Shown here one piece after another: positions 11,967-22,245 of a DNA stretch of 64,000 nt. The DNA is taken from the NCBI RefSeq assembly GCF_021582895.2, contig NZ_CP091139.2, positions 2,108,001-2,172,000 of the forward strand. The letters are read 5' to 3'. This stretch comes from Microbacterium elymi (GTDB lineage: Bacteria > Actinomycetota > Actinomycetes > Actinomycetales > Microbacteriaceae). Under the pieces are notes generated by a model. It did no database searches. It was not told the DNA's origin and worked only from the letters and a program-made list of their open reading frames with translations. The translations under genes and the position numbers were made by a program. The stretch's first letter is position 1; the number at the start of each line of letters is the position of its first letter.

Positions 11967-13237
11967 ACGCAGGGGCGTCTCTGGGCGCGCGCGCCCTGGC
12001 CTACGTGGTGGACGCGGCGATCGCGCTCGGCGCGGTGCTCCTGGTGGGCGGCCTGGTCGCCGCGGCGGTGTTCGGTTCGCTGCGCCCCGCCGACCCCGGG
12101 ACGCTTGCCGCCGCGATCTTGATCGTGCAGTTCGTGGTCTGGGTCACAGCGGTCGCGTGGGGCATCGTGTACACGCTCATGCAGGGTGGCGCCGGCTCGG
12201 TCGGTCAGCGCCTGCTGGGCGTGGAGCTGGCCGACCGCGAGACCGGAGCGCCCATCGGCTTCTGGCGTGCACTGGTGCGTAACATCGTGTGGGCCCTGGC
12301 CGGATCGATCGTGGTGGGCTACTTCAGCCCCCTGTTCGACCGCAGCCCGTATCGACAGGGATGGCACGATCTGGCAGCCCGATCCGTCGTCGCGCGCGCT
12401 CGCACCGCGGCGCCGTCGGGACCACCGGTTGCGGTCGCGCCGGCCGTCTCCGTCCCGCCGGCCGTGCCCCCCACCGGCTCCGTCGCACCGGTGCTCGGAT
12501 ACGCGCCCCCGCCGGCCGCCGCATACACGCCGCCGTCTTCCACCCCGCCGTCTTCCACCCCGCCGTCTTCCACCCCGCCGTCTTCCACCCCACTGGTGCT
12601 CGTGGCCCCGCCGCGCGCCACTCCCGCCCTCCCGATCGAGTATTCCGGGGTGATCTCCGCCGTCCCCGGATTCCGCGGCGCGCAGGCGTCCGGCGACGGG
12701 CAGCTGGCGGCATCCGGCCCTTCGGCACTCCCGTTCGCGGAGGCTTCTGCAAAGAAGGACGCTGTCCTTCGTTCCGGAAGCACCGCCGATCCCTCGGTGC
12801 CGACCGGCGAGGGCCGCGAGGCTATGTCCGCGGCGGAGGGACAGACGCTCGGTGCGACCGTCGCGCGCGATCAGGTCGACGCCGCGCCCGCGCCCGCGCC
12901 GGCCGCGGCCAGCGCGCCCGCCGCGCTCCTGGCCTGGGACAACGGCACGCGCACCGGCGTGTGCGGGCGCACGCTGTTCGGCCGCAATCCCGCCCACGAG
13001 GACGGCGCTACCGTGGTGGCGGTGCGCGACGAGACCCTATCGCTGTCCAAGACGCACTTCGAGATGGGCGGCGACGCCGACGGCGCCTGGGTGATCGACC
13101 GGCACTCGACCAACGGCGTCGTGCTCGAGCGGAATGGACGCCGGGCGCGCCTCGTCGCGGGCATGCGCACCCCGGTGCGACCCGGCGACCGCCTCGAGTT
13201 CGGCGATCGCAGCGTGACCGTGGAGACCGCACAGTGA
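11963..13237 (+). CDS. RDD membrane protein fused to an FHA domain
   Basis: This 424-residue protein starts with an RDD-type membrane domain (about 10-145; GSVGQRLLGVELADRETG is typical), continues with a long Pro/Ser/Ala-rich linker, and ends in a forkhead-associated domain (about 325-420) with LFGRNPAHEDG and DRHSTNGVVLERNG. FHA domains bind phosphothreonine, so this is a likely membrane docking site for the Ser/Thr kinase encoded downstream. The linker contains four tandem copies of TPPSS. ATG 11963 overlaps the upstream TGA; GTG of the phosphatase overlaps its own stop. The frame is intact. Confidence 0.88.
   Translation: MNAGASLGARALAYVVDAAIALGAVLLVGGLVAAAVFGSLRPADPGTLAAAILIVQFVVWVTAVAWGIVYTLMQGGAGSVGQRLLGVELADRETGAPIGFWRALVRNIVWALAGSIVVGYFSPLFDRSPYRQGWHDLAARSVVARARTAAPSGPPVAVAPAVSVPPAVPPTGSVAPVLGYAPPPAAAYTPPSSTPPSSTPPSSTPPSSTPLVLVAPPRATPALPIEYSGVISAVPGFRGAQASGDGQLAASGPSALPFAEASAKKDAVLRSGSTADPSVPTGEGREAMSAAEGQTLGATVARDQVDAAPAPAPAAASAPAALLAWDNGTRTGVCGRTLFGRNPAHEDGATVVAVRDETLSLSKTHFEMGGDADGAWVIDRHSTNGVVLERNGRRARLVAGMRTPVRPGDRLEFGDRSVTVETAQ
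12530..12589 (+). repeat. Tandem 15-bp repeat in RDD-FHA linker
   Basis: Four identical 15-base units (CCGCCGTCTTCCACC) lie head to tail in the coding region and encode (Pro-Pro-Ser-Ser-Thr)n in the linker between the membrane and FHA domains. Because the unit is a multiple of three, changes in copy number would only alter linker length. Confidence 0.9.
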
Positions 13238-14103
13238 CCGCCCCCGCGCAGGATCCCGCCGTGACCCCGGTCATCACCGTGCAGGCCGGCGCCGCCACCG
13301 ACACCGGACTGCGGCGCCGGCTCAACGAGGACTCGTACGTCGCGACATCCCCGGTGTTCCTCGTCGCCGACGGGATGGGCGGCCACCAGGCGGGCGAGGT
13401 CGCCAGCGCCACTGTGATCGACGAGTTCTCCCGCCTGATCGGGCGGCCGAGCGTCTCGGTCGAGGACCTGCGCACCACGTTCGACCGGGCACGACTGGGC
13501 GTCGAGCGGCTGCCCAATGCCGGCGGCGCCGGGGCGGGCACGACCCTGACCGGGGTCGCGATCGCCGACATCGACGGCGACGGGTACTGGCTGGCCATCA
13601 ACGTCGGCGACTCGCGCACCTATCGGCTCAGCCAGGGCGAGTTCGAGCAGATCAGCGTCGACCACTCCGTGGTCCAGGAGCTGATCGACCGCGGCGAGCT
13701 CGACCAGGCCCAGGCCACGCGCGACTCGCGGCGCAACGTCATCACCCGTGCCATCGGCGCCGGCAGCGACGGCGATCCCGACTACTGGCTGATCCCGGCC
13801 GAGGAGGGCGACCGGATGCTGGTCTGCTCGGACGGGCTGACCGGCGAGCTGAACCACGAGCGGATCGACGCGATCCTGCGCGAGGAGGCGAACCCCCAGG
13901 CGGCCGCGACCCGGCTCGTGCACGAGGCGATCCTGCACGGCGGGCGCGACAACATCACCGCTCTCGTGGTCGATGCCATCAGCGTCCTCGGGGACGGCCG
14001 CTCGAGCGGCCGCGGCACGCAGCCGGTCTTCCCGGACGACGATGATGACCTGGATGCCGACACCCGACCCCGTGAACCGCGTCTGAGTGAAGGAGCCCGC
14101 TGA
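13234..14103 (+). CDS. PP2C-family Ser/Thr protein phosphatase
   Basis: A 289-residue, soluble, metal-dependent protein phosphatase that presumably reverses phosphorylation by the kinase of the same operon. All PP2C motifs are present: LNEDSYV (metal ligand Asp), VADGMGGHQAGEVAS, NVGDSRTYRLSQGE, CSDGLTGEL and GRDNITALVV. The C-terminus after about residue 255 is acidic and low-complexity (DDDDDLDAD). GTG 13234 overlaps the previous stop and its TGA overlaps the next ATG. The frame is intact. Confidence 0.95.
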   Translation: MTAPAQDPAVTPVITVQAGAATDTGLRRRLNEDSYVATSPVFLVADGMGGHQAGEVASATVIDEFSRLIGRPSVSVEDLRTTFDRARLGVERLPNAGGAGAGTTLTGVAIADIDGDGYWLAINVGDSRTYRLSQGEFEQISVDHSVVQELIDRGELDQAQATRDSRRNVITRAIGAGSDGDPDYWLIPAEEGDRMLVCSDGLTGELNHERIDAILREEANPQAAATRLVHEAILHGGRDNITALVVDAISVLGDGRSSGRGTQPVFPDDDDDLDADTRPREPRLSEGAR

Positions 14104-15332
14104 TGGTCGCCGTGCGCTATGCCCCGGGCCAGGCACACCTGGTCGCCACCCGTGCCACGGTGGTGCTCATCGACGCCGACATCGCCACCGATCTGCTCAC
14201 CCGCATCTGGCGGCAGGTGGACGAGGGACGGGGCCTGGCCGCCGTGCTCGAGGCGCTCACCGGAGCCTTCGGCACCTCGCTGGTCGCCATCCCGCCGTTC
14301 GTGGTCGCCGTCGCCGAGCCCGACGGCCTGCGTGTCGCGGTGCGCGGCGACATCACCGTGACCGCCCTCGGCGGGGACGCGCCCGCCCGCCTGACCGGCG
14401 TCGGGGTGACCACCTGGTCCGAGCGGGTGCTGTCCGGGATCACCCGCACCGAGATCCAGCTGTCCGCCTCCGGGGACGGCGACGACGTCCGCCTGCCGCT
14501 GCGCGACGGCGTGGTGCGCGCGTCGGCGGTCACCGTGGACTGGACCCATGAGGATGCCGCGGCCGACGGGTCCGAGCCGGTGCCTGCGGTCACGGCCGCC
14601 GTGCCCGTCCCCGCCGGCCCTGAAGAACCCGCGCCCGAGGCCGTGCAAGAGCCCGCACCCGAAGAGCCCGAACTCGAGGCCGAGCCTGCAGAACCCGAGC
14701 CGAAGCCGACGGAAGGGACCGAGCCGAGTCTGGACACCTGGGTGCCGGCGGATGCGACGCTGATCCCCGAGATCACCGGCATCCCCCTCGATCTCGCGCC
14801 CACTCCGCCCCACGGCGTGCCGGCCGCCGACACCTCCGACGCGACGGACGTCGCCGATACAGTGGCTTCCGTGCGTGTCCGCGGAGATCATGACGGCGAG
14901 ACCGTCTCGGTCGCCCAGGCACGTGCCCTGCGCGGCGCGGCTACGGCCGAGGACCCAGCCCACGAGCCGCTCGCCCCGCCGCGACCGACCGCACCCGGGC
15001 GACTGCGCCTGTCGACCGGGCAGCTGGTGGCCCTGGATCGCACGGTCGTCATCGGCCGCCGTCCGCGCTCCACGCGGGTGACCGGCACCGATCTGCCGCA
15101 CCTGATCGCGGTCGAGAGCCCCGAGCAGGACATCTCGCGCAGCCACCTCGAGGTGCGGGTGGAGGGCGACAGCATCCTGGCCACCGACCTGCACACCACC
15201 AACGGCACCACGCTGCGCCGCATCGGCGCCGACCCGGTCCGATTGCACCCGGGCGAGCGGAACGTCGTCGTGCCGGGCGACGTGCTCGACCTCGGCGACG
15301 GCATCACGGTGACCGTGGAGGACATCGCGTGA
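14103..15332 (+). CDS. FHA domain protein
   Basis: 409 residues. The N-terminal 150 residues form an unassigned alpha/beta domain resembling the start of other actinobacterial FHA proteins (TTWSERVLSGITRTE). The middle (about 155-295) is rich in Glu, Pro and Ala, and the C-terminus (about 300-405) is an FHA domain with VVIGRRPRS, DISRSHLEVRVEGD and DLHTTNGTTLRR. It is likely a phosphothreonine-dependent adaptor for the kinase that follows (ATG and TGA overlaps on both sides). No membrane segment is evident. The frame is intact. Confidence 0.88.
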   Translation: MVAVRYAPGQAHLVATRATVVLIDADIATDLLTRIWRQVDEGRGLAAVLEALTGAFGTSLVAIPPFVVAVAEPDGLRVAVRGDITVTALGGDAPARLTGVGVTTWSERVLSGITRTEIQLSASGDGDDVRLPLRDGVVRASAVTVDWTHEDAAADGSEPVPAVTAAVPVPAGPEEPAPEAVQEPAPEEPELEAEPAEPEPKPTEGTEPSLDTWVPADATLIPEITGIPLDLAPTPPHGVPAADTSDATDVADTVASVRVRGDHDGETVSVAQARALRGAATAEDPAHEPLAPPRPTAPGRLRLSTGQLVALDRTVVIGRRPRSTRVTGTDLPHLIAVESPEQDISRSHLEVRVEGDSILATDLHTTNGTTLRRIGADPVRLHPGERNVVVPGDVLDLGDGITVTVEDIA

Positions 15333-16950
15333 GCCCCCGTCGGACCCCCGCCGCGCCGCCGGAGCTGCCCGGCTTCACGTACATCGACCTGCTCGGGTCG
15401 GGCGGGTTCGCCGACGTCTACCTGTACGAGCAGCAAGCTGCCGCGCCGCCGCGTCGCGGTGAAGGTACTGCTGACCGATCGGATGTCGTCCGGCTCGGTG
15501 CGCGAGTTCACCGACGAGGCGAACGTGATGGCGATGCTGTCCACGCACCCCGCGATCGTGACCATCTACCAGGCCGGGGTGGCCGGCGACGGACGCCCCT
15601 ACCTCGTGATGGAGTACTGCCCGAAGCCGAACCTGCAGGTGCGCTACCGGCGCGAGCCGTTCTCGGTCGCCGAGTCGCTGCGCGTGGGCGTGCAGGTCGC
15701 GGCCGCCGTCGAGACCGCGCACCGCGCCGGCGTGCTGCATCGCGACATCAAGCCGGCCAACATCCTGGTCACCGAGTACAACCGGCCCGCGCTGACCGAC
15801 TTCGGCATCGCCTCCACCACCACGGCGGCCGCCGAGTCGGCGGGGCTGTCGATCCCGTGGTCGCCGCCCGAGTCGTTCGCCGACGTGCCGCGCAGCGACG
15901 TCCGCTCGGACGTGTACGCGCTCGGCGCCACGGTGTACACGCTGCTGGCGGGGCGCTCGCCGTTCGAGCTGCAGGGCCAGCGCAACACCGCCGCCGACCT
16001 CATCCAGCGGATCGAGACCATCCCGGTGCCGCCGCTCGGCCGGCAGGACGTGCCCCCGTCGCTCGCAGCGCGCGCTGGAACGTGCGATGGCCAAGAACCC
16101 GGCCGACCGGTTCCCGTCCGCGCTCGAACTGGCCCGGGCGCTGCAGAAGGTGCAGATCGAGCTGTCGCTGGCGGTGGCCCCGATCGACATCCTCGACGAC
16201 GGGATGCCCGACGACATCGTCGAGGACGAGGACGACGGCCTCACCCGGGTGCGCGGCGTGGTCAGCATCGACCCCGAGACCGCGCCGGCGGCCGGGCTGA
16301 CGCATCCCGCCGACGTCACCCACGCCGGCCCGCCGACCACCGCCCCGACCCGGCCGGCGCCCACCCTGCCCGGGCCGGCCGCCTCCGAGGACACCGTCGT
16401 GCGTACGCCGGCCGCCGCGCACGCGACCGCGCCGTCGCTGGACGAGACGGTGATGCGCATCCCCGACATCCCGGGGTCGCCCCCGGCCCCCGCCCTCGCC
16501 GATGCGCCCGCCGACCCGGCCGCCCGCTCCCGGCCGAAGATCGGCCTGTGGGCCGGAATCGGCGCGGGAGTGTTCGTGGTCGCGATCGTCATCGTCGCCC
16601 TGGTCGCCCTGCCCGCGCTCCTGGGCGACGCGAGCGCCGAGCCGAAGGCCAGCAGCACGACCAGCAAGCCGCAGGACGCGCTGCCGGCGACCGTGCCGGC
16701 CCCCACCGACCTGACCGGCACCGTGAAGGGCGGCCAGGTGGTGTGGACGTGGAAGAACGCGGACGGCGCCGCCGACGACGTCTTCCTCTGGCAGGACGTG
16801 TCGCGGGCGGATGCCCCGGGCAGCCCCGCAAGGTGGACGAGGCGACCGTCACCCAGCCGGCCGACGACTCCGGCCGGACCTGCATCGCCGTCAGCACGCT
16901 GCGCGCCGACGGCGGCAGCCTCGCAGGCCACGACGAAGTGCGTGTCATGA
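15329..16950 (+). CDS. Transmembrane Ser/Thr protein kinase (PknB-like)
   Basis: About 539 residues. Kinase domain about 15-285: Gly loop LLGSGGFADVYL, Lys in VAVKVLL, catalytic loop LHRDIKPANILV, DFG in TDFGIAS. A Thr/Pro-rich juxtamembrane part precedes one transmembrane helix (about 405-430) and an outer FN3-like domain starting PAPTDLTGTVKGGQVVW. Four indels interrupt it: +1 at GCAAGC 15433, +1 at 16061 (GCTCGCAGC), -1 near 16818 and +1 at 16919 (CCTCGCAGG). Correcting the last gives the ending ATTKCVS and TGA 16948-16950, which overlaps the next ATG as in the rest of this operon. The outer domain could sense wall signals. Confidence 0.9.
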
Positions 16951-17678
16951 CCGACGCGCAGACGAAGGACGAGCCGGTCACGGTCGAATTCGCCGGGGAG
17001 CGGTTCCCGGTGCATCCCGGGAGCGTGTTCACGGTCGGCCGCGAGGGCGACCTGGCGCTCGAGGACAACCTGTTCCTGCACCGGCACTTCCTCACCATCC
17101 AGTGCCAGGACGGGCTGTGGCTGCTCTCCAACGTCGGGTCGCGGCTGGCCGCGACCGTCACCGACTCGGGCGGACGCGTGCAGGCATGGCTGGCACCCGG
17201 CGCCCGCCTGCCGCTCGTGTTCGAGACGACCACGGTGATCTTCAGCGCCGGACCCACCACGTACGAGCTCGTGGTCCATGCCGCCGAGCCGGCGTTCCGC
17301 GAGACGGTGCGGTTCGAGGAGGACGACGGCCAGTCGACGATCGGCGACGTGCCGCTCACCCACAGCCAGCGGGTCATGATCCTCGCGCTGGCCGAGCCCG
17401 TGCTGCGGCGCGAAGGAGCCGGGATGAGCGAACTGCCCACGTCGGCGCAGGCCGCGCAGCGACTGGGCTGGACGCTGACCCGGTTCAACCGCAAGCTCGA
17501 CAACGTGTGCGACAAGCTCGACCGGATCGGCGTGCCGGGGATGCGCGGAGGCGCCCGCTCCTACGCGACGAACCGGCGGGTGCGGCTGGTCGAGCATGCC
17601 ATCGCCGCGCGCCTGGTCACCCGCGAGGACCTCCCGCTGCTGGACGCCGAGGCCGGCGACGACGAGGACGACGCCTGA
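16947..17678 (+). CDS. FHA domain fused to a helical, HTH-like C-terminus
   Basis: 243 residues, cytoplasmic. The first half (about 10-110) reads as an FHA fold (FTVGREGDLALEDNLFLHRHF, LSNVGSRLAATVTD); the second half (about 130-225) is helical and begins PLTHSQRVMILALAEPVLRR, continuing with SAQAAQRLGWTLTRFNRKLD, which looks like a winged helix. This architecture would link phosphothreonine recognition to DNA binding, making it a candidate output regulator of the kinase operon. It ends the operon. The DNA-binding role is inference from sequence look alone. Confidence 0.75.
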   Translation: MTDAQTKDEPVTVEFAGERFPVHPGSVFTVGREGDLALEDNLFLHRHFLTIQCQDGLWLLSNVGSRLAATVTDSGGRVQAWLAPGARLPLVFETTTVIFSAGPTTYELVVHAAEPAFRETVRFEEDDGQSTIGDVPLTHSQRVMILALAEPVLRREGAGMSELPTSAQAAQRLGWTLTRFNRKLDNVCDKLDRIGVPGMRGGARSYATNRRVRLVEHAIAARLVTREDLPLLDAEAGDDEDDA

Positions 17679-17681
17679 ATC

Positions 17682-18103
17682 TCAGCGTCCGGCGTCGAAC
17701 AGGTGCCGTCCCTCGTGGCTGAGCACCTTCACCACGACCCCGCGCCGCTCGAGCTCGGCCACCGTGCGGGTCTCCTCGCTGATGTCGCGGCCGAGGGCGT
17801 GGATGCTGGCGACCACGAGCACATCGCCGCGGCGCAGCGTCCCGAACAGGCGGACCAGCCGCTCCTCCCACGACTCGAGCGTCTCCGGGGCCGGGTGGCG
17901 GAACCCCTCGATCGGCACCCCGAACCGGGTGAGGTCGTCGCGCTGCGCATGATCGAGGGCATGTCGTCGCGGGCGACCACCAGGCCCACCAGCCGCGAGC
18001 CGGCCGGCCGCGCCTGCCACCAGCCGCGGTCGCGCTCGAGCTCGACGAAGCACTCCGGGCACTCGGCGGCGGAGTGCATCGGGGGGTGCGTGTGGTCGTG
18101 CAT
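17682..18103 (-). CDS. Serine-recombinase-like protein without catalytic Ser
   Basis: About 140 residues. The C-terminal two thirds follow the resolvase N-terminal fold (LRRGDVLVVASIHALGRDIS, then AELERRGVVVKVL), but where an active enzyme has a VRVS-type motif this one reads GLVVARDD, so the nucleophilic Ser is absent. No DNA-binding tail follows. A short CPEC motif near residue 16 (AAECPECFVELERDRGWW) suggests a small metal-binding head. A one-base deletion near 17960 must be repaired to join the two parts. It is 35 bases downstream of the antiporter gene on the same strand. Function unknown; perhaps a domesticated, non-recombining DNA-binding or protein-binding module. Confidence 0.65.
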
Positions 18104-18138
18104 GCTCTCATTCTGCCCCGTGGCGGCCCGCCCATCAC

Positions 18139-19872
18139 TCATCCTGCAGCCGGAGCCTGCAGACTGAGCTGGTCGGCGTCCAGCTCGGCGAGCGAATGGC
18201 GCAGCGCGGCGGTGCTGAAGGTGCCGTCGTGCGAGAGCGTGTCCAGGCGTGCGCGCATCGCCTCGATCGCGGCCATCCGCAGCTCCAGCAGCTCGCGGGC
18301 CGCCACCGACCGGTCCTCGGCCGGCGGCGCGCTCATCCGCTCGGCCGCCTTCTCGGGCAGTCCCGGAGTGAACGGCGTCCCGTCCCGCTTGACCACGGTT
18401 CCGTTCTGCAGCGCGGTCACCGCGGCCTGCTCGAGCTCGGCGGCCAGCCGTGCCCGCTCCTCGGCGCTGACCGCCTCGGCCGCCTCGCCGCCCAGGCCCA
18501 GCCGGCGCACGAGCAGGGGCAGCGTGAAGCCCTGCAGCATGAGGCTGATCAGGGCCACCAGGAACGCGACGAACACGAGCAGCGCCCGGTGGTCCAGACC
18601 TTCGCGCGGCAGGGTCTGCGCGGCCGCGAGCGTGACGACGCCCCGCATCCCCGCCCAGACGATGACCGATCCGTGCTTCCAGTTCAGTGGCGAGCCCTCG
18701 TAGTAGTCGAGGTCGGCCAGCGACTGGGTGACCCGCGTGCGCATCGCGTTGACCCGTCGGTCGGTGCGCTCGGGGTGACCGCGGCGGCTGCGGTCCGGCA
18801 GCGTCTCGCGCCCGTCGGCCACGGCATCCAGCCGCGCGCTGAACCCGTTGAGCCGGTCCCGGTCCACGCGCCGGGCGCGGCGCCCGCTGCCGGACACGAG
18901 CAGCGCGACGTAGCCGGCGCGGACCACCAGCACGATCGCCAGGGCCGACAGGGCCAGCCAGGCGCCGTGCCACAGACCGCCCGAGCCGGCGATGTTCGCG
19001 GAGATGACCTCGCGCAGCTCGAGGCCCATGACCAGGAACACCGCCCCCTCCAGCATCAGCTCGATGGTGTGCCAGTTCATCGTGTCGCTCAGACGCTGGT
19101 CCGGGGTCAGCAGCCGCCGGCCGGCCTGACCGGTGACGATCCCGGCCACCACCGCGGCGACCAGGCCCGAGCCGCCCAGCTGCTCGGTGGGCAGATACGC
19201 GAGGAACGGCACGGTGAAGCTGATGGCGGTGTTGGCGGCCGAGCCGCGGATCCACCTGCGCAGCGCAGCGCCAGCCAGCCCACGACCCCGCCGATGATCA
19301 GCGCGGCCAGCACCGCCCACACGAACGAGCCGATCGCCGCCCAGGCCGAGAAGCTTCCCGCGATCGCCACCACGGCGGTGCGCAGCAGCACCAGGGCGGT
19401 GGCGTCGTTGAGCAGGCTCTCGCCCTCGAGCATCGTCACCACGCGGGGGCTGATCCCCAGCCGCTTCGCGATCGAGGTGGCCACGGCATCCGTCGGACTC
19501 AGGATGGCGCCCAGCGCGATGCCCACCGGCAGCGGCAGCCCGGGACGACCAGCCAGAAGAACACGCCCAGCACGAGCGCGCTGACCAGCACGAGCACCAC
19601 GGCCAGCCCCGAGATCGAGGTGAAGTCCCGCCGGAACTCGACGGCCGGCAGGTTCACCGACGCGGAGTACAGCAGCGGTGGGAGCACGCCGACGAGGATG
19701 ATCTCCGGCGGGATCGGCGGGATCTCGACCGTCGGGATGAGGGCGATCGCCAGTCCCACGGCCACCAGCAGCAGGGGCCGGCCACGCCCAGCCGCTGGGC
19801 CAGCGCGGTGACGATGACGATGACCAGGACCCCGACCACCGCGATGAGCAGTCCCAGCATGATCGGTTCCAT
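18139..19872 (-). CDS. CPA1-family Na+/H+ antiporter
   Basis: About 578 residues, with 11-12 membrane helices in the first 420 and a cytoplasmic helical tail. CPA1 signatures are present: SPTDAVATSIAKRLGI, LEGESLLNDATALVLLRTAV and WAGMRGVVTLAAAQTLPRE. It exchanges Na+ or K+ for H+ across the membrane for pH and salt homeostasis. Three single-base deletions (near 19263, 19540 and 19780), each in a G or C run beside GCTGC/CTGC, break the frame; repaired, the helices are continuous. ATG 19872 begins MEPIMLGLLIAVVGVLVIVI, a first membrane helix. Confidence 0.9.
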
Positions 19873-20030
19873 GCGTGCTCCTGAGCGGTCTCGCGGTCGG
19901 GCGTACCTCCCGAGCCTATTCCTCGGGCCCACGCCGTGGAACGGGTTGCGGGCGGGGTTGCCGGGTTCCGGCGGTCGGGCACGATAACGTGTCAGGGGCG
20001 CGATCTGTGCGTCGTGACAGGGGGAGAGCG

Positions 20031-21013
<983 letters not shown>

Positions 21014-21023
21014 CTCCGCGCGG

Positions 21024-21515
21024 TCAGTCGCCGCCGGCGATCCGCTGGACGCTCCGGTGGGGGTCCAGGGCCGCCACGACCGGCTCGAGCGCGTCGGCGA
21101 GCGCGTCCAGCTCGCGCGGGGGTCAGGGCGTCGATGACCAGGTGCCGGGCCAGGGCGATATGGCCCGGGGTCGCGCGCACGAGCGCACGCCGGCCGGCGG
21201 AGGTGAGCGTGAGGTTCACCGCCCGGCGGTCCGCGACATCCGTGCGCCGTTCCACGAGTCCCCTCCCGATCAGCTTCTGCACGACCTTCGACAGGCGGGG
21301 CAGGGTCGCGGCGGTGACGGCGGCCAGCTGCGACATCCCGAGCATTCCCTCGGGGGAGCGACGCAGCGCCGAGAGCACGATGAACTCGAAGTGCGTCATC
21401 CCGGCCTGGGCCTGCAGCTGGGCGTCCAGCGCGGCGGGCAGAGCTGGGCGGTGCCGATCAGCGCGAGCCAGGCGCGCGCCTCGCGCTCGTCCATGCGGGG
21501 GACCTGGGCACTCAT
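21024..21515 (-). CDS. MarR-family transcriptional regulator
   Basis: About 163 residues with the winged-helix core typical of MarR (THFEFIVLSALRRSPEG, MSQLAAVTAATLPRLSKVVQ, GLVERRTDVADRRAVNLTLT). It likely represses itself and the divergent oxidoreductase; an inverted repeat lies between them. A base is missing near 21440 (in the CAGCTGCTG region) and one is extra near 21112 (C run), so both ends are shifted in the raw sequence; repaired, the C-terminus reads LTPRELDALADALEP. ATG 21515 has a GGAGGTG ribosome site. The ligand is unknown. Confidence 0.88.
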
Positions 21516-21561
21516 CCTGCACCTCCGGGAATATCCTGCCGCAGAACCCGTTCCACTAGAT

Positions 21562-21577
21562 AGTTGCCATTACAACT
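21562..21577. promoter_or_regulatory. Probable MarR operator (inverted repeat)
   Basis: AGTTG-CCATTA-CAACT, a 5-base perfect dyad with a 6-base spacer in an AT-rich patch midway between the divergent marR and oxidoreductase genes. The size and placement fit MarR operators of the group whose targets are induced by oxidants or small ligands. The link is inferred from position. Confidence 0.6.
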
Positions 21578-21597
21578 TTATGGGAAAGGACACCAGT

Positions 21598-22218
21598 ATG
21601 AGCACTGTCACCGTCATCGGCACGGGGAACATGGGATCGGCCATCGCGAAGATCGCCGCCAAGAGCGGCGCCGCCGTCCAGATCGCCGCGCGCGACACCG
21701 CCAAGGCACAGGAGCTGGCGGCCGAGGTCGGCGGCACGGCCGTCGGGCTGGACGCCGTCTCGGGCGAGATCGTCGTGCTCGCGGTGCCGTACCCCGCGCT
21801 GGCCGAGATCGCCGGCGAGATCGGCGACCGCCTGGCCGGCAAGGTCGTGGTGGACCTCACCAACCCGGTCGACTTCGCCACGTTCGACGGGCTCGTCGTC
21901 CCGGCCGACTCGTCCGCCGCTGCCGAGCTGGCGGCCGCCCTTCCGCAGTCCCGCGTCGTCAAGGCGTTCAACACGAACTTCGCCGCGACCCTGGCCACCG
22001 GAGCTGTCGGCGGCGCCGTCACGACGGTGCAGCTCGCCGGTGACGACGATGCGGCGAAGGACAGCCTGCGCGGCGTCATCGAGGCCGCCGGGCTGAAGAC
22101 CGTCGACGCGGGAAGCCTCAAGCGCGCCCGCGAGCTCGAGGCGCTCGGCTTCCTGCAGATGGTCCTCGCCGTCCGCGAGCAGGTCGCCTGGACGGCCGGC
22201 TACGCGGTCCACGCCTGA
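21598..22218 (+). CDS. NADP-binding oxidoreductase (F420:NADP reductase-like)
   Basis: 206 residues; a Rossmann protein with VTVIGTGNMGSAIAKIAAKS at the N-terminus, IVVLAVPYPALAEI, VVDLTNPVDF and VKAFNTNFAATLATG, the pattern of F420-dependent NADP reductase and related NAD(P)-binding proteins. It may reduce NADP+ with F420H2 or act on another small substrate. It is divergent from the marR gene with the putative operator between them, so it is probably the regulator's main target. GGGAAAGGA precedes ATG 21598. The frame is intact. Confidence 0.85.
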   Translation: MSTVTVIGTGNMGSAIAKIAAKSGAAVQIAARDTAKAQELAAEVGGTAVGLDAVSGEIVVLAVPYPALAEIAGEIGDRLAGKVVVDLTNPVDFATFDGLVVPADSSAAAELAAALPQSRVVKAFNTNFAATLATGAVGGAVTTVQLAGDDDAAKDSLRGVIEAAGLKTVDAGSLKRARELEALGFLQMVLAVREQVAWTAGYAVHA

Positions 22219-22245
22219 CGGTGCCACCGGCTGTCGTCGTCGGCC

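Noticed and set aside
12530..12589. Tandem repeat as a CRISPR-like array
   Set aside because: Units are contiguous, have no spacers and lie in an intact coding frame.
17682..18103. Recombinase gene as a sign of a transposon or integrated element
   Set aside because: No terminal repeats, no partner transposase and no catalytic Ser were found; its neighbours are housekeeping genes.
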